From NCBI GenBank assembly GCA_030268105.1, contig BSDZ01000079.1, forward strand, positions 434,001 through 498,000: 64,000 nucleotides of DNA, given 5' to 3'. Of the stretch, positions 48,099 through 59,990 are shown in pieces. The notes beneath the pieces are model-generated. The model had not been told where the DNA came from. It saw nothing but the letters and a program-made list of their open reading frames with translations, and ran no database searches. The stretch's first letter is position 1; each line of letters begins with the position of its first letter. The stretch is from Volvox africanus (Eukaryota > Chlorophyta > Chlorophyceae > Chlamydomonadales > Volvocaceae). A program made the translations under genes and the position numbers.

Positions 48099-51000
48099 TC
48101 ATTCGATCAGCCCCTCCTCTACGATCAGGCGCACCACATCCCCCGCACAACCCCACGCCAGGGTCAACCCTGCGCCCCCATGCCCGTAGTTGTGCACCAC
48201 CGGCACCACCCGGCCCCCTCCACCCGGGCTCCCACTGCTGCCTCCTCCCAGCCGTACGCCTTCGCGCTGCAGCTCCAATCGCAAAGACGTGCGTCCCGGC
48301 CTGAGTCCCACCCAGTCCGCCATCACCCTGGCTCCGCGCAGCGAGGGGAGCAGGCGGCAGCAGCCGTCCAGGATGCGGCGCTTGTCATCCTGGGAGACAG
48401 CCAGGTTGAAGTCACCCTTTTGACCGGTGCCGCCAAGAACGACGGTGTCCCTAAAGCAGAAAGGGTTCGGGAGAAAAGAGTAGCTGGAGTAAAAGAAGAG
48501 GGGGCGAGCTGGCGTGCCAGAGGGGGACGCGGTGCATGTGCCATGCGATGGTCAAAGAACCACAAGAAGACAACCCGGAGATGGGTGAGGAAGCTGGATT
48601 GGCGATCGGTGGGCGGCAGGTGATGGAATGGCACGACTAAAACTAAAACACCGGTGGAGGTGGGGGACTGCCAACACGACTCCGCAGGGCAGTGATGTGG
48701 AGCCAGAGCTCGGAGGTGTGTGGGAAAGTGTAGCGGAGGGTAAGATAGGCAGCTGCGGGCGCCAGAGGTGGCCCTCCGACAACCAGCGCCTCCTTTCAGC
48801 CTCTCAACTTATTGGGTCCCAGGAGTTTGCTGCTTTAATACTCTAACCCCCCAACCGTCTCCCCGCTCCTCTCCCCGCTCCTCTCCCCTACCTCCAGTTC
48901 GCGGCATAGAGCTCTGCCAGTGGGCCCCTCACCGGTGGTGCAATCCGGTATGATGCTCACCTTGTAACGCACCTGCGCTCTCCCGCCCGTCAACCCAAGC
49001 TCCCAACTTCGAGACATAAGCTCATCCAAATCCAAATCCAAATCCAAAGTCAACGATGGTCAACTTGCCTGTTAGGTATTATATAGTAAGGTTCGTAGAA
49101 GTAAGCCTGCTTGACCCAGGGCGCCTCCACTCGCACCACCTGACCCCGAATGGGCACCACCTCGGGGTCCGGAAGCAGCTCCAGGGATCCCAGCCCAGCC
49201 GCGTTGACCACCAGGTCAACGTCAACCTCCCGCAAATCCCCCTCGGGGCAGCTGAGCTGCTCCAGGGAAGTCAATCGGGACACTCGGCGCAGCCGGCCCC
49301 CCAGGGCGCAAACCTGGAAGCGAACTCCCGACCGAGATCCAAAACAAGATCCGATTCCAGACAGGATCCAGGAGCAAGAGCACAGTGTCCAATCACCGGG
49401 GAAAGCGCCAAGTTTGTAAGGTTCCCAAAGGCTCAGCGACAGGACGAAAGATGGGAGGGGGGAGAGAGACGAACATCGAAACGCTGGTAATGATCGCTGA
49501 CGAAGCCAGGACTAACCGTCAAGGATGACTGACTGTCGTCCTCGTCCAAGGCTGCTGCCGACGCGGAGACCCAAAAAACGTAAACTAGGTTGCCGCCAAG
49601 GCCGCGATTAAAAGCAAGGAAAACTCAGTCGAAGCCGTCATGAAGTATAGTATCGGCCTCGCTGCTGGCGGCGAAGGAAAAAAAGAAAACGAAAACTGAG
49701 CTGACCGCTGATTGCTATCACGCGCGTGCTCCTCCCGGGCCCCCTGTAAAGCATCAAACTAACGCGCCTTGACCCGACCGACCCACCAACCCGACCTGGG
49801 CTAGCACGACGACCGCGCGCGCGAACCAACCAAATGAAGCGCGGACCCACGCGAACTCACCTATGGCGGCGGCGGCGGAACCGAAGCAAACAGCAAAGAT
49901 GTGCACATGCAGTCAGCAAGAACGCGCGTTAGTGGCCGAAATGCAAGGTTGCGCAAAGCTACACGAGGTCGTGGCAGGGAGAAATGAAGCACCCCAGGGC
50001 ACTGTGCAGCTGAAATTAAGAGGAAAAGTAAGAAAGAAGAAAGCGAAACACAAATTGGAAAAAAGGAGGAAGAATTTATGAAGGGGAAGAAAAGTACGGC
50101 ACAGAAGTACGAGCAAGGGATGGGGCAGCAGTGTTCCCATGGGAACCGCGCAACTCAAGTAGATAGCAGAGGGAGTTAAGAGAGGGGGAGAGGAGCTGAG
50201 TTCTGCATGTGTGTGGTGATCCCTCAGGTCTCGATGGTTATGAACATGTTTTGCCTATGGCATTGGCGTGTGATGTGCGATGAGGAGGAGCGGCGTGCTA
50301 GGAAAGGCATCAATGGCTCCCCTCCTCGGGTTACTCCCATCTAAAATTTCCCCGCTTGCTGTTGCTCAGCGCACATCACATCACTGAGGCCCTCTAGTGC
50401 TCTTTGCGCCCGGGGCGGCCTGAATCGGTTTGTCCTCTTCGTCAGGCAGCAGCCTGCGTCGGGAAGTGTTTGGGATGGACGTGTTCGGGTCGACGCCCCG
50501 GGCGCACCGAGACTTGGTTCCAACTCCCACCGTCACCACATACCTCCACCCCGTTGACTCGCTGTCAAATATAACTGGCAGATAGGGATATTCAGCGGGA
50601 TGACGGCGGGAGTGAAAACACGATGTTCCGCCCTCAGGACACCCAAACATGCACGCATACAGAGCCCCTCTCAAACGCCGGCGACACCCGAATCGTGCAC
50701 GCACCTGCTCAGTAAGCCAGGGCAAGTAGCGCGATCCCTCACACACGATCGACTGCCAATGGTATCCCCAGCCGCATTGGAATGGATTTGGATCCAGATC
50801 TGGAACAACGCAATCCGAACCCGGGAGCATCGTTGCCTGGATCCCTTCCAATCCAGACATGGCCCGTTGCGATAGGCCGGCCAATGTGCGCTCATCCATT
50901 AAGGCAAAATTGAGGGGGATGTGGCTCCAGAAGGGCAGCTCTTGGGGCTCGGGAAACAAGCTGTTGTAAATGCGCACGGGGTTGGCGCATGGAGGGAAGG

Positions 51001-51921
51001 GAATGAGGTGTTGGATTTCGGTTGCTATCAGATATCCAGCCTCTGACAACCAGGTTTGCACATCTGCGCGCAATAGCGTGCAATTGGAGGCTGCGCTGTT
51101 GGAACAAACAGAGGGATGTGCGTATTCCGGTGTATTTCTCCGTTCCCATCAAACGGACGGAATGGGAAGGCGGGATGTGCGGCAAGTGCACTCATCCACC
51201 TGTTGGTTGATACCATGGATACGCCCGCCACGTCCGCCAGGCCAGAATGCGCCAGTCCAAAAAGGTGGTTGTATGTGGCGGCACCCCAGCGATTGATGAG
51301 ATGTTCAGGCGTGTCGGAAAGCTTATAGGGGCCCCACAGTCCAGCCGCACCGGCGGTGGTGGTATCAGCTCCGAAGCTGGAAGCCAAGACGGTTACCTCG
51401 ACGGGACGTCGGGGCTGGGTAATGCCATCGGTGTTTGCCTGCTTGTCAGCAATGTCTGTTCGGTGGTTAAGCTGCAGGAGCCGTAGCGCCGAAGTAAGAC
51501 CTACTACACCACCTCCGACAACGCACACACGCAGAGGCGGCTTGGCGTTCGGGGCGTTGCCGGCTAGTGACGATGCTAGCCTGGATGTCGAGTGTGCAAA
51601 CAACTGTACCCGTCGGCGCCAGGATAAGGACGAGGGTAGGACACTATGCATGTTGCATGTGGAAAGGGCTGTAACTGTGATTGCACGGTTGCGAGGTAGG
51701 ACGCAGCGGACTTCCGTGCCTATTGCATTTGCTATTGTGGGCGCGCCTTGTGGCAAGATAGGAATTACAGATTTATTCAAGCTCAAGGTCATTTTCAAGG
51801 AGTAGCTGCATAAGTGATGACCTGATTGCCTTGGTAATACCGGAAGTAACACGGCAACTGACCTTTTCAACCTTGCTGCCTTACAATACATCCCTAGATG
51901 TGCCATTTTAAGTGGCACCAA
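48099..51921 (-). CDS. DAO: D-amino-acid oxidase (FAD-dependent)
   Basis: Four exons, 51921-51200, 50960-50705, 49313-49069 and 48450-48099, join in phase. The enzyme oxidises D-amino acids to 2-oxo acids, ammonia and hydrogen peroxide. The FAD-binding dinucleotide fold is RVCVVGGGVVGLTSALRLLQ, followed by AGAAGLWGPYKL, WGYHWQSIVCEGSRYLPWL, VVNAAGLGSLEL and PIRGQVVRVEAPW. The C-terminus carries WVGLRPGRTSLRLE and the full family signature VVHNYGHGGAGLTLAWGCA. The longest frame gives 524 residues, while the family usually has 340-390. Starting at the in-frame Met 90 residues in leaves a Ser/Arg-rich, transit-peptide-like leader of about 40 residues, which seems the better start. There is no peroxisomal SKL-type end. 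Intron 3 uses a GC donor (AG|gcaagt). The gene is divergent from CCM1. Confidence 0.88.
49577..49672. repeat. Dispersed repeat, copy B
   Basis: This is the partner of the repeat at 45384-45487, in intron 2 of the oxidase gene and in the same orientation. Roughly four in five bases match by eye. Confidence 0.6.
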
Positions 51922-52596
51922 ATTGCGCGGTTGTAAGTGCTACGCATGAAAACTATATCGTGCTTGAATTATCCAACCCGACGGAATACGCCACGTCCTG
52001 AGGCGCTTTATTCCCAACCCTTGAATCACACCAGCAGGATAAAAGCAAGGTATTGCACGGGCGCCATCGTTTTTTATAGGATTTTCTTCTTTAAAACAGG
52101 CAGCGCGCCTGTTGAAGTTAAAGGGATTACCAGTTTGTCCACGGGAACGTCTTTACAAATAAATTTACGGCGCATGTTAATTGATTCAGGCTTTCGTAGA
52201 TGCCGTCCTACTTATTCGTGCTTTGTTACCGCTGTGCTTCGCCGCCGCGCTGTCCCCTTTACCAATGTCGCGCTCCAACTCTGTGCGCCTTCCATTATTT
52301 TGTTGCAATTATTGCAATTCACGCTACATGCTTGCAATCTATGGGGCTTGCCATTAGTGCGCTTGTCGGGTTTGTAAGGTGCAAGTAAACCCTCAAGCGA
52401 GGAAGCGTACGGCATTTGGGCGAGTGGCTGAATTGGCCGAAGCAAGGCAGGAACAATAGCCAATCCGCAACATTTCGCCGAATCCTTACTATAAGCACCA
52501 AGTTTTCGATGCCCATTTGGTCAGGTCTTAACAGGGCTGCTATGCTCGCGCCCAGAAAGTACTAGGCGTCATTCTTCCAGCTGTGAGGGGCTTTCC
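51922..52596. promoter_or_regulatory. Divergent promoter region, D-amino-acid oxidase / CCM1
   Basis: These 675 bases separate the first possible start of the oxidase gene (-) from the CCM1 ATG (+), so both promoters and 5' leaders should lie here. I could not pick out a TATA box or a known CO2-response element with confidence. Confidence 0.5.
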
Positions 52597-55500
52597 ATGG
52601 AGCTGGATGCGCCTGTCGACTCTCAGCAGCTCGATGGTATCGCGCCATCGCCTACAAGTCAGCCAGCCAACGGCAAAGACGGGGGCAAGGACCCGGAGCG
52701 CTTTTACTGTCCCTATCCTGGCTGCAACCGGAGTTTCGCAGAGCTCTGGCGCCTGAAAGTCCATTTTCGCGCCCCACCAGACATTCGTGGCAGCGGCAAG
52801 GAGCGTGGCCATGGAACAGAGCTTACGCACTGCCCAAAGTGCGGCAAAACGCTTAAGCCGGGGAAGCACCACGTTGGGTGCTCAGGCAGCAAAACCAGTG
52901 CTCGTCAGACCAACAAAAGATCCAGAGTGGTGGGTATTGTAAGCGTCGCTTGTAATCATGGCCTACAGGCAGGCAGGGTCCAATTGCGATTTTCAACGTC
53001 TTTGCCGCGCGGTCAAGTCGCTTATTTTACGTTGCACAATGATATTCCTTAATACGCGTTCCAAATAGAGGTTCTCCTTAAAGCAGCTCCTGCCCTCAGC
53101 GTCCAACTGCACTGGATTCTTGTTGGCTGTAGGCCGGGGAGGCTGAACCGCCTGATGAGGCGCATACTTCTTCCCATCCATCAAAGCAAATTAAAGGCGA
53201 ATTAGAACTGGAGTCGTTTGCGGCCTCTTGGCCGGATTATGCACGGTCGCACACGCTGCATCCTTTGACGCTGCAGCCGCCGCTTAAACAGGAGCAGCAG
53301 GATTGGCCCACAACAATACAGCCGGGTATCCTCTACGGGCCCAACGGGACGGCAACGTAAGTCCTGGGGCTTGGGGCTATGTGATAATAGCCGCTTGGGG
53401 AATTTTCTTTTTAAGGGTATTTGTATGCAGGAAGATATTAATTTTATGACAATGTTAACGTAAAATCATCTAAATCCTTTGTCCCATATAACACTCCGTG
53501 AAATCAATTACAGGGCCTGCTGGCTTTCAGGGCAGGTCAACGGATTTGTTCCTCAGCTGCCAGCGCAGGGCTTTGTCCAGCCTCAATTTCCGCCTGAATT
53601 GCAGTTTACGGGCAGTTCGCATGGGTATCCGCAACAGGCATCTTTCCCAAGCCTACCCGGGTACACGCAGACAGGACCCGGGCTGGCAGGGGCGGGGCTG
53701 ACCGAGCCGGGGCAAGTGCTAACATTGCCGGCTCCGAATGGGAACATGCAGCAGTTACCTGGCATACCCGCAATGCCGGCGGCGGCGGGATTGCCGACCG
53801 TAGGACCCGTGCTCTTCCACCAGCTGCCCCACGAAACGCAGCTGGTGCAACCCGTGCATGTAGACCAACACGGGCATCAGGCCGCAGTATCACTTGGACA
53901 GGGGGTCCCAGCCTTGTCGCTTCAGCAGCAGCAGCAGCCCAGTGAAGGGTCAGGGGAGGGACAGCAGCTTCCGGTGCGATCAGGGGCACCTATTGCAGGG
54001 CAAGGAGGCGACTCAGGTAGCGACGGCGCAGGCCCAGCAGCGGCAGCTGCACAAAGTGGTAGGGACCTGTCGGCACCAGCCTTCCAGCCGCCGCCTCCTA
54101 TTGCAAAGATGACCAATAGCAACGACAGCTTAGGTAGCGCATTTGGGGATGTCGAGGATTTTACACGAGACTTTGGCCGCATACCATCACCGCCACCCTT
54201 GCCAGCAGATTTCCACAGCGCCTCGACCGGCGGCAACGGCATTCTATTTAACTTTGCACAGTTCAGCCAGAAGCTACCGCGATCGCAGAGCCAGACGCGT
54301 CTGGACAAGAATTTGTCGGCTGTGGGCCTGGGGATAGATAACGGGCTGGACTCCGACCTGCTGTACGACCACTCGGATGACGGGGACCTCATGCAGCTGC
54401 TCTTTGGCGTTCCAGACGAGCTCCCAACGATGGCCACGATACACCTCCATAAGTGGAGCAACGAGGATGACGATTTGGAGTCGGGGGACGATGGGGTGCC
54501 AAATGCATCGGGGGCGGGGCCGGGGGCGGAATCTTCGGGAGGAGTCCCCTTGGCTCCAGGCGCGCCGCCACAGGCTTTGGACCGCAGCAGCAGCCTTACG
54601 ACGCCACCAACCACGGTACAGCAGCCGGAGGCTTCGCATGCACTGCAGTCGGGAGAGAATGCGCGTCAACAGCGGCAGCAGCCAGGGCAGCCGGAGTCCA
54701 ATCATGCAAAGTCAGAGTTGCTGATTGACATCGCGGAGGCTAATTCGCACGAGTCTGATCCAGGGCCGTATCTGGTGAGTTTGGGGGAGCGCTGGAGAAC
54801 GCGAAGTCTTGGACACATCCATGCCGGGGATATGTTTCCCAGTCTTGTCCCGTGTCGTGAAACTTCGATTTTTAATTGTAGGGCCAGAGGATGTGGCTCG
54901 ACGTTGCCATGCCAGGCCTGGGTTTGCGAGCGGAGACTCTGATAGGGGCTGGGCTCAGTGATACTGTCCATTACCTTACGCCGATGATTCCAACGTGTTT
55001 TTGAGATGTGCCAAAGGGCACTGTGTGCATGGCCTGCGATTCGAGCTTCAAGAGAATTGATCTATGCTGCGATGATACTGCGCCGGTTTACATTCCACAA
55101 CTGGCGTGGACGGCGATCAGGGCGTCCTGGTTAATGGTTATTCCCCCCTCTTTGCCCATTCCTGTATGTTGTTCCTAACGCTGCTCACCCCTCTTCACAC
55201 CTTGTCCTGAAGGTGCATGGCGGCGGCAAGGCCGCGCTCGTGCAACTCGTCAACGGCATTCATGGTCAAAGTCACGCCGCCGAAGAGCATCACAGGTAGG
55301 ACTGGCGTCATGTGTTCTTCTTTAGCGTCGCGTGCACAATGAAGTTCCTGGCCAAGGCCTGCCTGCAAGGCCATATTGTATCATGACACGTTTTGGGTTG
55401 CACCCTGGCGAAGTGCACTCTGCTACGTATTTGCCTCATACGCGCATGCAAGCGCATCGTAAGGTCTCTGTCAGCCGTAGAGACTGTGCGATAGAAGAGC

Positions 55501-57248
55501 TTGCATTACGTATGGGCCGTGGGGATCGGATGCATTATGGACTTGGCGTCCGTTCTACACGTACAGTGTTACAGCGCTTGATCGTAAAATTCCCAGTGCA
55601 TGTGATGCATGGTTCCAACGGCTGTTGGCGTATCCCTTTCTACACGTCCTTCCTATTTCGCTATCTCTATGACAGGGACCACCTACTGGACGCGGAAACT
55701 TTCCGATTGCTTCAATCATGCGATTGAGGCCAGTATAATGCTTGTTGCCGGAGATTTCCGTCGCGCGCAACGTACTGCTGAACAATAGGTGACGAGTTAA
55801 GTGCACAGCGTTTGCCGTGTTTTGTGTACATCATGGGATGCCCAATCCTGCGTATGTGCTTGTGGGAGAGTCAAAAGCTTACTAATACGGTTGTTTGCGG
55901 GTGGTGCGCTGGGTGTTTCGCGCGCTGGGCCTCGGATGTCCGCTCAGCATGCGGCCCCATTGATAGCGCGTGATCAGGCGCTGCGGCTGCTCGATATTGA
56001 CGGCCTGTGCGTTGTCTGCTCCTTACGGGAGTAGGCGCGGGTCGTTGTGCATAATTGCACGTCGTTTGGTAAAGAGGCACATCCCTAAACTTAAATGGGC
56101 AGCAGAGGGTCTATGGTGGGCGACGATTATAACGTCCCAAGTGCGAGTCCGCAACAGGAGAAACGGGGACAAGAATTGACCACAATCATGGATTCTGTTA
56201 GAATGAAACAGAAAGAGCCCCGCGCTCTGGCCTAAACAAGTTGTTATCCTATTTCTGGTGGACAATGTCACCACAATTGGCTGCGTCTGCCTGAGCCAAC
56301 GGATTTAATCCAAAGGCAACGGTGGGGCAACCCGATTATTATGCAGTAAGTCATGTATCTGCGCCTGCGGGAAGGCTGTGTGTGTTTGGTGAGCATTATA
56401 TATGTGGAATGTCCCGTCTGTCTGTCCGACTGTTGGTTCAAATGTGCCTCTTTCTGTTCATTGCAACGAACCCCGATCTGGCCAAACCGGCGGGTGGAGG
56501 GTTGCTCAATTTGTGGGGGTTTAGGCTAGAGCGGCACGGACGCAACGGTCGAGGAGCGTTGTTTCTGCCGAGGCAAATGGAGAGGAGGCTACATGCATGG
56601 CGGAATATGCCTGGCCGGGTGTGGAAGAGGCTTCATTGCGCGCCGCCTTGCTGCGCTGCCGACCGTCAAAACGGGCGGCGGTATGGCCGTGCAGTCGACC
56701 CGTCCTGGTCTGCCAACTGCGGACATGCGTACCTTTCTGCCCTCTCCGACATGCGGTCACGGTGAAAGTTAGGCGCCGCCAGTGATGGAGGCACATCCAT
56801 AACGCTCGCCTCGTAAGGCTGTTGGCGAACGGAGGAGATACGCCAGCCTGTAGTCGTGAAGGCAATGACGATGCGTTCCAGCATTTGTTGCGCTTACCGC
56901 AGCGGGTCCTCATCCATGAGTCGTAGCGTCCTCCAGGATAACCTGAAGTGCCAGGCTTGGCAATCGGCATTTGCCTGCCCCTGGCCCCAGGTTACAGGGC
57001 GCCATGGGTCAAGAGGTGCAGCTCGGGTGAGCCGGGAGTGCGCAGGGGCCGCGCCGTTATCCATTGGATCGTCACCATCTCACGTTCTTTCAGCGAGAGA
57101 ACTACAGGGGGACGCTACTCAGCTGTTGCTAGGGTTGCCGGGGGGGGGACCGCATATCGTTGGAAGGTCTCCTCGTCCCCGGCCCTCGTCGGTTTTCATG
57201 GTGCCGGCGTTGGTGGCAGGAGGGGGGAACTGCAGGCCACATTTTTAA
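52597..57248 (+). CDS. CCM1: CCM1/CIA5, zinc-binding master regulator of the CO2-concentrating mechanism
   Basis: Five exons, 52597-52938, 53133-53356, 53514-54774, 55213-55295 and 57098-57248, join in phase to 686 residues; Chlamydomonas CCM1 is about 699. The N-terminal zinc region is FYCPYPGCNRSFAELWRLKV followed by HFRAPPDIRGSGKERGHG and THCPKCGKTLKPGKHHVGC. The ligands C38, C43, H56, C79 and C82 match the spacing of C36, C41, H54, C77 and C80 in Chlamydomonas, where an H54Y change causes the cia5 high-CO2-requiring phenotype. The long third exon is rich in Gln, Pro and Gly (LSLQQQQQPSEGSGEGQQ), as expected, with acidic patches such as YDHSDDGD. The final exon reads ELQGDATQLLLGLPGGGPHI. 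It acts in the nucleus to control CO2-limitation genes. The last intron (1.8 kb) and its CGAG acceptor are the least certain parts. Confidence 0.9.
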
Positions 57249-58622
57249 CGGCTCTGGCTGAACTGTTCTTTCGCTGGTCCTTTGTCTGGGCTGTGGGCAT
57301 CGTCTTTTTCGTAAATATAGCGGTGCTACTGGCTACCTAAGTCCTAAAGTTGTTGGTTTGTACGGAGAGATGGTGCGGTGTGTTGACTCAGCGAACCATC
57401 TGACAGATCCCCAGACTAAGCATTGTTACTTGATGTACTGCGTGAGGGGATATCGACCCCAACCCCTTGAGGAGAGTCTGCGCCGCGCCGCGAGTTGTGG
57501 ACCAGCGGCGTGCAGTTGGCCGGGGTTGGGGTAGGAGAATCATCCTACAGCGCCCGGAGGGCGGGTTTTCTGATGGTGCTCTGCTGCGCAGAGCGGGGGG
57601 CGCCTTGTGTGGAAGCTGCCTTGGCAGTGGCAGCACAAGAGTAGCCGAAGATTTTCCGGCTGGCCGCCAGTCGGAACACATATGCGGTCGCAATTTGCTG
57701 GCGCATGAGCTGATCATATGTATGACGTGCGTGCGTGGCGATGCTCAGCACGTGGGGCCTTTTGGCGGCAGATTTTGCGACACATACACCCTCCTGGCGA
57801 TATGGGGCTGCTGCTCGTGTTCCGTGGACTTGGGCTTTCTGGCTGCCTGCGGAGCTGCAAATAGCCTGCAAATTCTCGGTGCACTCCACTGCAAACAATT
57901 TTGCCTTGCCGAGGGGGTTTTAGGCGTGTGGATGAGTCCTTATGACGAATGACACGGCAGTCCGTCTGTCGCACCTCAACTATTCGGAGAATAGCTCGTG
58001 GGGGTATCCGATGGTGCGCTAGTAGTTTTGTGTTGGGCGTCATGCATCCACAGAACCTTTGTTGTGGCGCACGGCTTTAGCACGCTGTCTGGTTGTGCGC
58101 CCTGCAATACGAGATGCTGGTTCTGGGGGAAGAGATTCGCGGGTGCATGTCTCTTCTATCTATCTGTCGTAGGGAGTTGCCTGGATGGTGAGAGAGAGTG
58201 TGTGTGCTCGTGTGCATCGCATTTGACGTTGGGGCTGCGCTTATGCATTCAATAATTTTGTTTTTGCTTTTTTTAACTGAATAAAGGGTTTGGTTGTTTA
58301 AGCAAGTATACATTTACCGGTGCTGCCGCAGTTGCTATGTTGCCTCAAAAATTTTCAACTGGAAACTGTCGTCACATCGCACCGCTTTCAGGCTCGCCTT
58401 AAGTTTGACACACGATAGAAATAAGCTTTCGCGCGTTTAGTTTGCAAATAGAACAGTTTAGTAATGCCCTGCAGTCGAGCGAGGATGCCCTGCAGGGCTT
58501 TCCACTGCAGTCCATTTCGTCGCTTTGTAACATGCAGTTATAATATTTAAATATCAACAGTATAGATTATTGATTAGGCCTGAGCATCCGGGCATCGAAC
58601 AAGCGGGACAAGCAAGGCCAGT
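57249..58622. other. Intergenic region
   Basis: This is the 3' flank of CCM1 and the 5' flank of the MidA relic. Frames of about 80-160 codons occur on both strands near 57.4-58.0 kb but lack family similarity and splice support. Two CCCTGCAG motifs lie near 58465-58500. Confidence 0.4.
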
Positions 58623-58682
58623 ATGACCTCTTCAGCCCTTCTGGATCACATACAAACCAAGATCATGGTAAGGATTTTACCT

Positions 58683-58709
58683 GGGTTTTAGGGTTTTTAG
58701 GGTTTTAGG
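58683..58709. repeat. Interstitial telomere-like repeat (TTTTAGGG type)
   Basis: Three TTTTAGGG-like units, one with an extra T, lie right after the donor of the first MidA-like exon. Confidence 0.7.
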
Positions 58710-59380
58710 CCGGACTGCATCTGCATGGGGGAAACCTGATACACCACCTACAATTAAAGTAAAATAAACTGCTCGTGAATTTTCTTCAAACAATTCGATT
58801 GTGTTCGCAGCATAAGCGTGTAGTGGTGGTCTTCGCCTGATACTGAATCGATTTGTTATGATGAGTCACAGAGCTCGCGTATTCGTGGGGATGGCGGATG
58901 AGCTCCTCGCGGAGCAGCGGAAAGGGGATGAGATGTGCTTGTGAAACATGGAGAGGGAGAGGTGCACGGGATTCACGAAGAGGCTAGACGAAGGCTCGCG
59001 TTTCCTGATGACTGGTCCCGCAGCACTGAGCCCCGGCACGAAGATCTTTTCTCCCCATCCACCTGCCTCCAGCTCACTCCTTCCGGGCACGTGTAACCTT
59101 ACCCTCCCGGTCCGCTTGCCCAGCACACTCGACCCCTGCCGTCCGCCCTCTGTTGAACGCTTCCTGAAGGGCGCATATCCAACCAAAGCCCTGTGGGGCC
59201 CTTTCCGTCCACCGCCTCTTCCCCCTCCCCTCCCAGCAGAGGGTGGTGATATGGTGCGTTCACTCCTGGATGACCATGGGCCGTCCGCCCTAGGTATCCA
59301 GAGTTCTGAGTCTCGGAATACAGTGTGCGATGTGGAACGAACCGGGTGACAGTTCAGGAGTACTGCGTTCGCATCCTTTC

Positions 59381-59390
59381 CTATATATAC

Positions 59391-59425
<35 letters not shown>
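59381..59425. repeat. (TA)n-(TG)n compound microsatellite
   Basis: TA units with ACAT interruptions pass into about 13 TG units, between the two pieces of the MidA-like remnant. Confidence 0.9.
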
Positions 59426-59990
59426 ATGTGCGGGTGCCCCTCCTTGCTGTGATCCGGTAGAGGGAGGGGGGCTTCATGCTAGTACCGTTAGTGCCCCGTG
59501 CTTTCCGTGCACGTGGGAGGAGTCTTGAGGTCATGGAGGGAGGCCGGTTCGCAGCACGAAAAGCCACCAAACACACACACACATCCACCTTATTTTCAAC
59601 TGACCTAACCATGTGCTCGTACACACACAGCCCGACTAATTAAATGCCGTACAGATTTCTAGACGGCCCCGGTTCCGCGGACCTGTCTGCATGGGTGAAC
59701 TTCGGAGCGCTTAAAATGACTGTGGAAAGGGCGGCCGGAGCCGCCACTGCCGCCGCCAGCGCTCCAGTTACACCCCCATCGTCATCAGTGGGGATTTCGG
59801 GGCCCATGTCTCAAGCGGTGTTTCTGCGCGCCCTGGGTACTGAGACACGGCTGATGTGGCTGGCCAGTTGGGTTTCGAACCTGGCGGAGGATGGCTGCGC
59901 ACGTCGGCTGCTGGACGGCAGTGAGGAGGGCGGAATGGTGTTGTGTCGTACCAGGTGATAGCGATACACCGGGCGGGCCTCCGGGAGGTT

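Larger units (their letters stand above)
58623..59990 (+). pseudogene. NDUFAF7: MidA/NDUFAF7-like methyltransferase gene remnant
   Basis: Two pieces of a MidA-family gene are present. A 15-codon first exon (58623-58667, MTSSALLDHIQTKIM then gtaagg) resembles the N-terminus. A C-terminal exon starting at 59655 reads FLDGPGSADLSAWVNFGALK, then GPMSQAVFLRALGTETRL, as in plant and animal members. The whole S-adenosylmethionine-binding middle, about 300 residues, is missing from the roughly 990 bases between them. Near 59936-59945 the frame breaks: the expected ending, YQVIAIHRAG, continues in another frame, which implies a one-base loss. Intact NDUFAF7 methylates a complex I subunit in mitochondria. 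Deletion plus frameshift argue for a decayed copy; an assembly gap is the alternative. Confidence 0.55.

Noticed and set aside
50381..51073. A single 230-codon minus-strand gene
   Set aside because: Only 50960-50705 of it is coding, as exon 2 of the oxidase. The rest is intron, shown by the phase-correct joins on both sides.
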